Assembly (NCBI GenBank): GCA_002686265.1
Contig: NZBA01000036.1
Location: 1-64,000 of the forward strand
Reading direction: 5' to 3'
Source: Planctomycetota bacterium
Lineage (GTDB): Bacteria; Planctomycetota; UBA1135; GCA-002686595
Length of the DNA: 64,000 bases
How positions within the stretch are numbered: position 1 is the stretch's first letter; the number at the start of each line of letters is the position of its first letter. Shown in pieces: positions 1 to 8,290 of the stretch. Under the pieces are notes generated by a model, which made no database searches, was not told where the DNA came from, and worked only from the letters and a program-made list of their open reading frames with translations. Both the position numbers and the translations under genes were made by a program.

Positions 1-775
1 AATGCACAGGACGGCAGATCGGGTCGGTGATTCCATGGTTTCCTCTTCCTGTTCCCCTCTTCGTCCGGTGTCCGAGCAGAGCCCACGTCAGCGAGGCCTC
101 GGCAGACAGCCCCCAAACAAGGGTCTCACCGCAAGACGGATTCTACCACGAGAGCTGCTTCAGCACTCGCGGTGCCTGCCCTGCGGTGTCGTCTGCGAGG
201 TCCCTGGAGGCGAGGGGCCTCCTCACAGGCGATGCCGCAGGGACCTCTATTCGGAACCGAAACGGTCGTTCGGGTGGGCTGCGCACCTGGCGGCCGCCCC
301 TCCGGCAGTCCCCGAGGCGCCGGGCCGGGAGCGCTTGCCAACCCGACGGTTTCGAGGGGCCACGAGGACGGCCACCACGTCATCGGGACAGGAGAGATCC
401 AAGACCCCGGCCTCCGACTCCGCTCCGTCTCCCCGACCCGCGGAGTTGTCCCGCCTCCTCGCGAGGCACATCCCTGGAGTTGACCAGACTCCCATGAGGA
501 CTGGATCACTTCTTGGGGGCACGTCGGCCCTCGGGTGCGTGTTGAGCATGTTGTGGAGATCGTTGGACCGGCAAGCTGTCGTGGGGCGTGAGCGATATGC
601 TATCCACTCCTGTCGGGACCCCGATGCCCGCCTGTTTCCACGTGCCCGCTGCACCTCGGGCCGATGGGGCCTCGGGCCCAAGGGCCGTGCCCGAGGAGCA
701 TCGGCCTCTTGTCGATGATCGAGACGGGCGCGCGTCGGGCCACTACGGCGAGCCGCTGAGACGCCCTGACCCATC
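1..775. other. no recognisable gene (775 bases)
   Basis: Several long open frames overlap here on both strands, as expected in GC-rich DNA. Their translations are rich in Arg, Pro and Ser, show no domain I recognise, and none has a credible start context. I see no tRNA, tandem repeat or terminator. The stretch may be the upstream region of the RND gene, a decayed gene, or the end of something that lies left of the window. I leave it unassigned. Confidence 0.5.
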
Positions 776-3061
776 ATGGATCGACTTGCTCTGTTCCTGA
801 CTCGGCGGCGCGTTCCCATCATGGGAGTGGTGGCGCTCGTTACGGGGCTCGCGATCCTCGGGATGACGCGGCTCGAGTTCGATGATGGCCCCAGGCGCGT
901 GTTCAGAGCCGAGGACGCGGCCTACGGACTGCTCGAATCCGTCTACAGGGATTTCGGCGCGGACGACAACGAGTGCGTCGTCGTGATCGAAGCCGATGAC
1001 TTCTTCCGGGAACCTGCACCGAGCGCCTTGCGAGAGCTCGGGGAGGCTTGCTCGGCGGTACAGGGCGTTGAGTCCGTCCTAGGGCTCCCGGAGTCGGTGG
1101 TATTCTCGGGCATCTTCCCTCGTCCGCTGCTGCCTCCCGCCAGCGCCGGTGTGCAGGCTCGGGAGGAAGCCCGTCAGCGGGCGGCGAACAGCCCGCTGGT
1201 CAACGGTCACCTGCTCTCGGAGGATGGCAAGACAGCGGTGCTGTTCGTGAGGCTCGCGGGGGATGAGCTCTACGTGAGCGAAGTGGAGCCCCGGGTCGAG
1301 GCGCTGCGGGAGGCAATCGACCGCTGGGAGGAACGCACCGGCTTCGTCGCTCGCCTGACAGGCATCCCCCCGGTGCGGGTCGAGATCTACAGGGCCGTAC
1401 GGGAGGAGACGCTCGTGTTCCTGGGAGGCGGAGCCGGCCTCTGCTTCCTGCTGACCCTCGTCATCTTTCGCAACCTGCGGGCCGTCCTTTGTACCTGTGC
1501 CGGCCCCGTTCTCGGAGCGATCTGGACCCTGGGATTCCTCGGTCTGGCCGAGATCCAGATAGACATCATCACCACCGTGCTGCCGGCGCTCGTGGTCGTG
1601 ATCGGTTTCACGGATGCGGTTCACCTGATGGTCGACATGCGGCGCGCCCGGCTGGTCTCGGGCGGTGTCCAACCCGGTCAGGGGGCAAGCCGCGGTGCGA
1701 GCGAGCGGCTCGCCGCCTCACGGGGCGCCATCGCCGACCTCGGAATGCCCTGCCTCCTGGCGTCGGTGACCACCGCCATCGGCTTCGGGTCCCTGGCTCT
1801 GGGGAGCATGGAGATCATCCGCGGGTTCGGGTTGGCGGCCGTCGCCGGCGTGCTCCTGACCTTCAGCGCTGTCGTTGTCGTCGTGCCCCTGTCCGCCTCC
1901 TGGGCTGGTGACTTGGGTGGGATCCTGCCGGGAACGGGACCCGCTCTCGCCCGTTGGCGGAATCGATTCGGCCGGGGCATGGACGCGGTCACGCGTCACC
2001 CCGGCTGGGTCGGTGGGGGCGGGATCGCCCTCATCGCCAGTCTCCTTCTGCTGTCCGCTGACCTCGAGCCGGACAACCGCCTGACCGAGGCGACACCCCA
2101 CGACAATGAGTCCTTCCTGGCCATGCTGCGCTACGAGGAGGCCTTCGGCGGCGTGCTGGCGGGCTACGTGCTCGTGGAGTGGGACGAGAGCGTCAACCTG
2201 GGCTCGGGGGTCGTGGTCGAAGCGGTGCGGACCGTGGAAGGAGTGCTCGGGAGCCGCGAGGAGCTGTCCAACCCCTTCTCCGTCGTGCACTTCCTCGATG
2301 CCGCCGGCCTGGAACCCGCCGCCCTGCCGGGCCTGATCGACATCCTGCCCTCCGATGTGACCGGGCGCTTCGTGCGCCCCGACTTACGCCGGGCCCTCGT
2401 GGCGGTCAGCTTCCCCGACATCGCATCCGAGCCTGTGGGACCTCTCCTAGCCTCCCTTCAGGAGGAGCTGCACGCTCTAGCGGACGAGATGCCCGGCATC
2501 TTCCTGCACCTGACCGGCACGAATGTCGTCGCGCGAGAGAACATCAACGGCATGATCGTGGACCTGGTCAGAGGCTTGGCCTTCGCCGTGGGCGTGATCC
2601 TGCTCATCATCTCGATCGAGTTTCGCTCCTGGCGCTTGGGCTTGATCAGCCTGGTGCCCAACGTCCTGCCACTGGCCGCGGTCGCCGCGGCTCTGGCGGT
2701 GACCTCGCAGCCGCTCCAGGTCACCAGCTCGATCGTCTTCAGCGTTCTCCTGGGAATCGCCGTGGACGACACGATCCACGTTCTGGCCCGCTTCCGCCGC
2801 GAGCACGCCGTCGACGGGGACCTGCGGGCCGCGATCCGCCGCACCTTCCTGGTCGTCGGTCGCGCGCTCGCCATCACGACTACGGTCCTGATCGCCGGTT
2901 GCAGCGTGGTCCTCTGCTCCAGTATCCCCTCGTCACGTCTGTTCGGCATCCTGCTTTGCTTCGGCCTCTTGGTCGCACTCCTGGGTGACCTGGTCCTGCT
3001 GCCGGCTCTGATCGTGCTCACCGCTCGCCCGCGCTCCACACGAGCACCTGCCGGGGAGTAG
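776..3061 (+). CDS. RND/MMPL-family transporter
   Basis: A 761-residue inner-membrane protein with the duplicated architecture of the RND/MMPL superfamily. One N-terminal helix (about residues 15-35) is followed by a periplasmic domain and a helix bundle (about 215-375); the pattern then repeats with a helix near 410, a second periplasmic domain and a final bundle (about 590-750). Matching acidic motifs appear in both halves, 'IGFTDAVHLMVDM' and 'GIAVDDTIHVLARF', as in MMPL and hopanoid-type (HpnN-like) exporters driven by proton flux. The ATG at 776 starts just before the first membrane helix. A radical SAM gene follows on the same strand after 106 bases, so a lipid substrate is possible, but the cargo cannot be read from the sequence. 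Confidence 0.85.
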   Translation: MDRLALFLTRRRVPIMGVVALVTGLAILGMTRLEFDDGPRRVFRAEDAAYGLLESVYRDFGADDNECVVVIEADDFFREPAPSALRELGEACSAVQGVESVLGLPESVVFSGIFPRPLLPPASAGVQAREEARQRAANSPLVNGHLLSEDGKTAVLFVRLAGDELYVSEVEPRVEALREAIDRWEERTGFVARLTGIPPVRVEIYRAVREETLVFLGGGAGLCFLLTLVIFRNLRAVLCTCAGPVLGAIWTLGFLGLAEIQIDIITTVLPALVVVIGFTDAVHLMVDMRRARLVSGGVQPGQGASRGASERLAASRGAIADLGMPCLLASVTTAIGFGSLALGSMEIIRGFGLAAVAGVLLTFSAVVVVVPLSASWAGDLGGILPGTGPALARWRNRFGRGMDAVTRHPGWVGGGGIALIASLLLLSADLEPDNRLTEATPHDNESFLAMLRYEEAFGGVLAGYVLVEWDESVNLGSGVVVEAVRTVEGVLGSREELSNPFSVVHFLDAAGLEPAALPGLIDILPSDVTGRFVRPDLRRALVAVSFPDIASEPVGPLLASLQEELHALADEMPGIFLHLTGTNVVARENINGMIVDLVRGLAFAVGVILLIISIEFRSWRLGLISLVPNVLPLAAVAAALAVTSQPLQVTSSIVFSVLLGIAVDDTIHVLARFRREHAVDGDLRAAIRRTFLVVGRALAITTTVLIAGCSVVLCSSIPSSRLFGILLCFGLLVALLGDLVLLPALIVLTARPRSTRAPAGE

Positions 3062-3167
3062 GACCGATTCCCTCGCCGGGCACATACGCCGCTCCAGGGC
3101 TCCTCCGCCGCTCCATCGTGTATCCTGAGGCGTCACCTCCAACGAACGGCAGCGCCCCCTCCCCTCC

Positions 3168-5147
3168 ATGGCGACCAAGTACCCCGAGAGCGAGAGCTCG
3201 GAGACCAAGAGTATCCTCCTGATCTCTCCCAACGCGAAGAACGAGTCTCTGTGGGTCACGGGCGAGGACAGCGCGACCTGCGAGGTGCTGAACAACTTCC
3301 CGCCCCTGGGCTTGGCCACCGTGGCCGGGTTGACGCCGCGCGAGGGCTACCGCGTTCAGCTCTGGGACGAGCTGGTCCATGGCGTGATCACGCCCGAAAC
3401 CGTGTTCGAGCACGAGTTCGACCTCGCCGCCGTCACGGGGTACGCGATGCACCGCAAGCGGGCCCTCGAGCTTTGCGAGCTGTTCAAGGAGCGCGGCGTC
3501 CTGACCGCCGTGGGCGGGCCCGGAGCGTCGGGAGAACCCAAGGCCTACGCCGGTACGGCGGACGTCGTCTTCGTGGGTGAGGTCGAACGCTCCTGGCCGC
3601 GCTTCCTCGAGGAGTGGCGCGCAGGCGCGGTCGAGGCCGAGTACCACCAGATCGACAAGCCGTCGCTGGAGGACAGCACCCCGCCGCGCTGGGAGAGCAT
3701 GGTGGAGCAGATGGCGCACTACGGGATGGGCGCCATCCAGACGACCCGGGGCTGCCCCTACGACTGCGAGTTCTGCGATGTGATCTACCTCTTCGGCCGC
3801 CGCCAGAGGCACAAACCGATCGAGGTCGTGATCGAGGAGCTCAGGGAGATGGTGTCCTTCGGTTTCGATTGGGTTTTCTTCTGCGATGACGAGTTCGGCG
3901 GAGACCCCAAGTACGCAAAGGCACTCCTGCGCCGCATCATCGAGGTCAATGCGACCTTCGAGAAGGAGATCCGCTTCTCGACGCAGATGTGCATCACCGC
4001 CGCGGGTGACGCGGAGTTCTGCGAGCTCCTCGCCGCAGCCAACTTCGACATGGTGTTCGTGGGCATCGAATCCGCCAGCACCAGCGCCCTCAAGGGTGCG
4101 AACAAGCTGCAGAACCTGCGCGGCGATCTCCTCACGAGCATCCACACCCTGCTCTCCCACGGCATCGGCATCCGCTCGGGGATGATCGTCGGATTCGACG
4201 AGGACGACACGGGGATCTTCGACACGACCTACGAGTTCCTGCAGAAGGCCTGCCTGCCCAGCGTCGGTATCTACATGCTCTCGGCGCCTCTGGGCACGCG
4301 CCTGTGGATGCGCCTGATGCACGAGGGCCGCGTGCTCTCCCTGGCCAAGAACAAGGACCTCGGCCCGGCGCGCGCCCTGACCAACATCATCCCCAAGGGC
4401 ATGACGCGCATGGAGCTCTACCGCGGCTATCGCGATCTGCTCGAGCGCGTCTACTCCTGGGAGAGCTTCGCCGAACGCATCTGCGGTTTCTTGACGCTGG
4501 CGAAGGACTCCGTTCGGCACGAGGACGGGGTCGTGGCCGAGACCGACGCGGCCGCCCTCGTCGAGAGACTCGGCGGCGGAAGCGACATGCTCGCCGCCAC
4601 GCGGAGGATCCTGACCCACGCCGCCGAGTCGGCCCCGCACATGCTCACGCGCGCACGCGATCTCGTCGTGCAGCACGCCCGCTTCTTCGATTCCATCCAG
4701 GCGACCCTGCCCGCGCTCGACCGCAACATCGAGCGGGAGGAGGGCGGCGAGATGATCCTCGAGCCCTTCCAGCGTGCGACCCCCCTCCCGCGCGACTTCA
4801 AGCAGGGCCTCGGGCGCATCCTGCCGAGGGTGCACCGCCGGGTCTTCGTCAACCTCGATCGGCCCGAACGGGCTCCAAGGGCGTTGACGGACATCTTCGT
4901 CGAGTTCCTGCTGCGGGTGGGAGAGGGCTTCAGCGGCTTCGAGGATCACCACACGACGCTCATCGAGGAGCTCTGTGATCGGACCTGCGCGGAGTTCAAC
5001 GGCGTGGCCGCCGTCCACTTCGAGCCGGCGAGCGAGGCCGACCTGGCGGCGGCTGTCGATCTGCCCAACGTCAAGCGTACGCGCCTCGTGGACGACCTCT
5101 TCAAGAGCGTCTTCCAGAAGCTCTCCGAGATGCGCCAGGGCGCCTGA
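3168..5147 (+). CDS. B12-binding-type radical SAM protein
   Basis: A 659-residue protein. Residues about 15-150 resemble a cobalamin-binding Rossmann domain ('VTGYAMHRKRAL', 'VGGPGASGE'). They are followed by a radical SAM core with the 4Fe-4S motif CxxxCxxC at C196, C200 and C203 ('RGCPYDCEFCDV'). Downstream segments ('FVGIESAS', 'GMIVGFDEDD', 'NIIPKGM') recall the subgroup that includes hopanoid methylases such as HpnP. About 200 extra C-terminal residues have no match that I recognise. The class adds methyl groups to or rearranges unreactive carbons, often of lipids or natural products. The exact substrate is unknown, and the preceding RND gene is the only contextual clue. Confidence 0.8.
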   Translation: MATKYPESESSETKSILLISPNAKNESLWVTGEDSATCEVLNNFPPLGLATVAGLTPREGYRVQLWDELVHGVITPETVFEHEFDLAAVTGYAMHRKRALELCELFKERGVLTAVGGPGASGEPKAYAGTADVVFVGEVERSWPRFLEEWRAGAVEAEYHQIDKPSLEDSTPPRWESMVEQMAHYGMGAIQTTRGCPYDCEFCDVIYLFGRRQRHKPIEVVIEELREMVSFGFDWVFFCDDEFGGDPKYAKALLRRIIEVNATFEKEIRFSTQMCITAAGDAEFCELLAAANFDMVFVGIESASTSALKGANKLQNLRGDLLTSIHTLLSHGIGIRSGMIVGFDEDDTGIFDTTYEFLQKACLPSVGIYMLSAPLGTRLWMRLMHEGRVLSLAKNKDLGPARALTNIIPKGMTRMELYRGYRDLLERVYSWESFAERICGFLTLAKDSVRHEDGVVAETDAAALVERLGGGSDMLAATRRILTHAAESAPHMLTRARDLVVQHARFFDSIQATLPALDRNIEREEGGEMILEPFQRATPLPRDFKQGLGRILPRVHRRVFVNLDRPERAPRALTDIFVEFLLRVGEGFSGFEDHHTTLIEELCDRTCAEFNGVAAVHFEPASEADLAAAVDLPNVKRTRLVDDLFKSVFQKLSEMRQGA

Positions 5148-5410
5148 GGGCTCACTGCGCCGTCTGAGCGGGGGTCGTTCTGAGCGGGGCGCCTGGTTGC
5201 GCGGCCCTCCCGATTGCCTGAGCCCGGTCAGCGGTTCGCCGTCAGCCGTCGCCCCGTTCGCTCTCGCACGGGGCCCGGCTTGCGGTGCCCGCGCGACCCG
5301 AGCGTCACCGCGCGTCGAGGTCTGGGAGGGCGAACGCTTGAAGAACGTCCTCCGGAAGTTCTCCGAGACGGGCGCGGGCGCCATGGTGCAGCAGGGGAGC
5401 CCGAGTGCCG

Positions 5411-6847
5411 TCAGTGTTTCTCGGTCGGGAGCTTCCAGCGGGGGGAGGGGCGGTAGGCCTGCTCCATCAGATCGACGAGCTCCGCGAGCACCTCGGATCT
5501 GGTAGGCGCGAGGTCCTCGCGCTCGCCGAGGTCACGCTCGAGGTCGTACAGCCGGGGAGCGGAGGCCATCGGCTGCTGTACCACCTTCCAGCGGCCGCGG
5601 CGGAGGGCCTGGGCTCCGCCTCCCTCGTAGAAGGCCCAGTACTGGTACGGCGCTGGGCGCTGCCCGAGCTCGCCGAGCAGCGTGGGGGCGAAGGAAAGGC
5701 CGTCGGTGCTCTCGGGCACGTGGCGCTCGACTCCCGCCAGCTCCGCCAAGGTGGGCATCAGGTCCCAGAACCCGGCGGCGTGGTCGGCCGTCCGCCCCGC
5801 GCCGATCGTCCCCGGCCACGAGGCGATCAGGGGCACCCGAATCCCGCCCTCCGTCAGGGAGCGCTTGGTGCCGCTCAGAGGGCCGCTGGAATCGAAGAAC
5901 GCGGCCCGATGCCCGCCCTCGTTGTGGGGACCGTTGTCGGAGGTGAACAGCACCAGAGTCCGGTGGGTGATACCAAGCTCCTCGAGCAGGTCCACGAGGC
6001 GCCCCACGTCCCGGTCGAGCCGCGCGACCATGGCGGCGAACCCGCGCTCGGGAGCCGGCCAGTCCCGATCACCGTAGGGCGCTCCGGCGGGCACCTCCAT
6101 TCCCTGCCGGCCCGCCTCGTTGTTGGCGTGCGGGAGGGTCCAGGCGAGGGTCATGAAGAAGGGCTCCGCGGCGTGCTCGCCAACGAAGGCCAGGGCCGCG
6201 TCGGTGATCAGGTCGTGGCTGTAGTCGATCTTCGCCGTCGCCACGCCCTGGCCGTACTTGCCCTCCTGGGGAACGGTGTTGCGCAGGCGCACGCGCTCCT
6301 CATCACGGACGAGGAAGGACGGGAAGTGGTTGTGAGCGTGGTGCTGGTCGAGGTAGCCGAAGAAGGTGTCGAATCCTTGCCGGGTCGGCAGCCCCTCCGA
6401 ACCCTCGTGCCCGATGCCCCACTTGCCGAACAAACCCGTCGCGTAGCCGCCTTCTGAGAGCACCTCGGCCAGGGTCACCGTCTCCGCTCTCAAGTTCTGC
6501 TTGCCGTTTCCACGGATCTCGCAGTGGCCCGTGTGCATGCCCGTCATCAACACGGCGCGCGAAGGAGCGCAGACCGTGGAGCCGGCGTAGAAGGACGTGA
6601 AGCGACACCCCGCCGCGGCCAGGCGGTCGATGCGCGGGGTGGCGATCCGATCCTGGCCGTAGCACCCCAAGTCCCCGTAGCCGAGGTCGTCGGCGACGAT
6701 CAGGACGATGTTGGGCGGGGGCGCGGGCGGGGACGCGGGTTGGGCCGCGGGCGGGTACTGGGCGTCGCTCACCTCCTGCGCGAGGGCGACCGCGGTGAGG
6801 AGGGGAATCGCCCCGCACAGCGCCAACATGCTCGTACCGAACCGCAT
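5411..6847 (-). CDS. secreted sulfatase (formylglycine type)
   Basis: A 478-residue type I sulfatase (alkaline phosphatase superfamily). An N-terminal signal peptide (about residues 1-23, likely ending 'ALA') and a Pro/Ala linker precede the catalytic domain. Metal-binding 'ADDLGYGDLG' (D53, D54) and the sulfatase signature C-x-P-S-R at C93 ('TVCAPSR') are present, so the Cys should be converted to formylglycine. 'TSDNGPHNEGGH' supplies further metal and active-site residues. It probably removes sulfate esters from polysaccharides in the periplasm or outside the cell. It converges with the radical SAM gene across a 263-base gap and stands alone. No maturation enzyme is adjacent. Confidence 0.9.
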   Translation of the reverse strand: MRFGTSMLALCGAIPLLTAVALAQEVSDAQYPPAAQPASPPAPPPNIVLIVADDLGYGDLGCYGQDRIATPRIDRLAAAGCRFTSFYAGSTVCAPSRAVLMTGMHTGHCEIRGNGKQNLRAETVTLAEVLSEGGYATGLFGKWGIGHEGSEGLPTRQGFDTFFGYLDQHHAHNHFPSFLVRDEERVRLRNTVPQEGKYGQGVATAKIDYSHDLITDAALAFVGEHAAEPFFMTLAWTLPHANNEAGRQGMEVPAGAPYGDRDWPAPERGFAAMVARLDRDVGRLVDLLEELGITHRTLVLFTSDNGPHNEGGHRAAFFDSSGPLSGTKRSLTEGGIRVPLIASWPGTIGAGRTADHAAGFWDLMPTLAELAGVERHVPESTDGLSFAPTLLGELGQRPAPYQYWAFYEGGGAQALRRGRWKVVQQPMASAPRLYDLERDLGEREDLAPTRSEVLAELVDLMEQAYRPSPRWKLPTEKH

Positions 6848-7015
6848 TCCCGGGAGTATGCCAAGCGAGCAGCCCGCGGCGCACGTCCCCGCGGTCGTTC
6901 AGGTTGGAATGACCGCGAAAGCGCTCCGTCTTCCGATGAGTGTCCGTCCGACCGCCGGCCCGCCGGCCCAGGGCAGCAGGACCCCGATCCGCGCACAGAG
7001 GACCCGCGGCGTGAG

Positions 7016-7642
7016 TCAGAACTGACGCACGACCCCAACCACGACGCCGCGCACCTCGACGTCATCGACCAGGATGGGCTCCACGGCCTGGTTGGCGGGC
7101 TGCAGGCGGACGCCCGTTCCCTCACGGTAGAAGCGCTTGAGTGTGACCTCTTCGTCCTCGAGCACCGCCACCACCGTCTCTCCGTCAGAAGCGGTCGTGC
7201 GCCGCTCGACGAGCACGATATCTCCATCGCGGATGGCGTCTTCGATCATCGAGTCGCCGCGTACGCGTAGGGCGTAGATGTCGCCTCCGTCGGGGACCAG
7301 TTCGGAGAGATCGAGCTCTTCGGGTGCTTCGATGGCTTCGATCGGACTGCCGGCGGCGATCTGGCCGAGGATCGGCACCGTGGCGTGGGGGCCGGGTAGC
7401 TCGGGTGTGTCGGCCTCGACGATGCGCAGGCCGCGGCTGACACCGCGGGCGGCGCGCTCGATGACGCCCTTGCGCTCCAGCTCACCGATGTGGCCGAAGA
7501 TCGTCACCTTGTTCACCCCGAAGGCCGCGGCGATTTCCTCCAGCGTGGGGCTGATCCCTTGCTCGGCGGTGTAGGCGCGCAGGAACTCGAGGATGTCGTG
7601 CTGTCGGCGAGTGAGGGGCGGTGTCGGAGGATGGGCGTTCAT
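7016..7642 (-). CDS. lexA: LexA repressor / SOS autoprotease
   Basis: 208 residues starting at the ATG at 7642. The longer open frame upstream is Pro/Arg-rich and not LexA-like. A winged helix-turn-helix lies at about residues 10-75 ('TRRQHDILEFL', 'PTLEEIAAAFGV'). The cleavage site A97-G98 ('QIAAGSP') and the Ser/Lys dyad S131 ('GDSMIEDAI') and K169 ('TLKRFY') are intact, so RecA-stimulated self-cleavage should work. It represses DNA-damage genes. I could not identify a LexA box near it: neither the CTGT-N8-ACAG nor the GAAC-N4-GTTC type is evident upstream. Confidence 0.93.
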   Translation of the reverse strand: MNAHPPTPPLTRRQHDILEFLRAYTAEQGISPTLEEIAAAFGVNKVTIFGHIGELERKGVIERAARGVSRGLRIVEADTPELPGPHATVPILGQIAAGSPIEAIEAPEELDLSELVPDGGDIYALRVRGDSMIEDAIRDGDIVLVERRTTASDGETVVAVLEDEEVTLKRFYREGTGVRLQPANQAVEPILVDDVEVRGVVVGVVRQF

Positions 7643-7818
7643 CGTGGGAGGCGCGGGTGTTGCCCAGAGAACGAACCACGCGGCTGCCGGACCGGAGTCA
7701 CCGGCGGAGCTGTCTCGTGGAGGGAGGGCATCTGGGAGATAGGGCTGCGGAGGAGAGCGACTTCGCCGGCACCGGGTGGATGGCGCCCACGCGAGGGGTG
7801 GAAGAGGCGCGGGTCGGC

Positions 7819-7896
7819 TCAGGCCAGTAGAGCACCGGCGAAGAGGACCAGGAAGAAGATCAGGGAGCCGCCTTCGGCGCGGAGGAATCTGGTCAT
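7819..7896 (-). CDS. possible small membrane peptide upstream of lexA
   Basis: A 25-residue ORF (ATG at 7896) reading MTRFLRAEGG followed by a strongly hydrophobic stretch to the end. It is the only hydrophobic segment in a region whose other frames are Pro/Arg-rich. It lies 176 bases upstream of lexA on the same strand. Small hydrophobic SOS-induced peptides such as TisB exist in other bacteria, but I see no LexA box or strong Shine-Dalgarno here. This may be a chance ORF. Confidence 0.25.
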   Translation of the reverse strand: MTRFLRAEGGSLIFFLVLFAGALLA

Positions 7897-8255
7897 GGCG
7901 AAATGCCCCGTGGTTGCAGGGGCGGGGGAGGAGGATTGGGAGAGGGGACGGAGCGGAGCCGGGGAGGAGACCCAGGGGCGACGGGGAGTCTGACGAGAGA
8001 AGGTGGGAGAGTCGGTTTGCATCGCTAGGCGTCAGCCGAGGGCAGGGCAAGGGAAGCCGCTGTGGAGCGCCGTTCCCACCCGAGGGGGAGGTACGGGCGC
8101 CCTGCCCTTGGCTAACAGATGCCTAATCTATCGTCCCGCCGAACCCGAACAGGACCCGAACTTCGCAAAACGTGGCCTGGTTCCCTTGGCTGGGAGCGGT
8201 GGCTCCTCGGCAGGCCGCGGGTCGGACCGGCAGGTCGCTGGGCGAGCGTCGGCGG

Positions 8256-8261
8256 TAGAAT
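8256..8261 (+). promoter_or_regulatory. -10-like box upstream of nadB
   Basis: TAGAAT, a five-of-six match to the sigma-70 -10 consensus, sits 29 bases before the nadB ATG in otherwise GC-rich DNA. No good -35 hexamer is visible at the expected distance. Confidence 0.35.
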
Positions 8262-8290
8262 GCAACCGAGGCCGGTCAACCGCGACGCAC

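Larger units (their letters stand above)
7643..8290. other. lexA-nadB divergent intergenic region
   Basis: About 650 bases without a secure gene between divergent lexA and nadB. It contains a candidate small membrane-peptide ORF on the minus strand (7819-7896), an 8-base direct repeat ACCCGAAC with 11-base spacing near 8144-8162, and a TAGAAT -10-like box at 8256-8261 facing nadB. Apart from these I see no RNA gene or terminator. Confidence 0.5.

Noticed and set aside
3018-5384. 788-codon open frame on the minus strand
   Set aside because: It is antisense to the radical SAM gene, is full of Asp, Arg, Leu and His without domain motifs, and arises from the codon bias of the real gene.
7643-8290. 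LexA operator near lexA
   Set aside because: Neither CTGT-N8-ACAG nor GAAC-N4-GTTC could be found. The CCCGAAC direct repeats are not a known LexA box and lie far from lexA.
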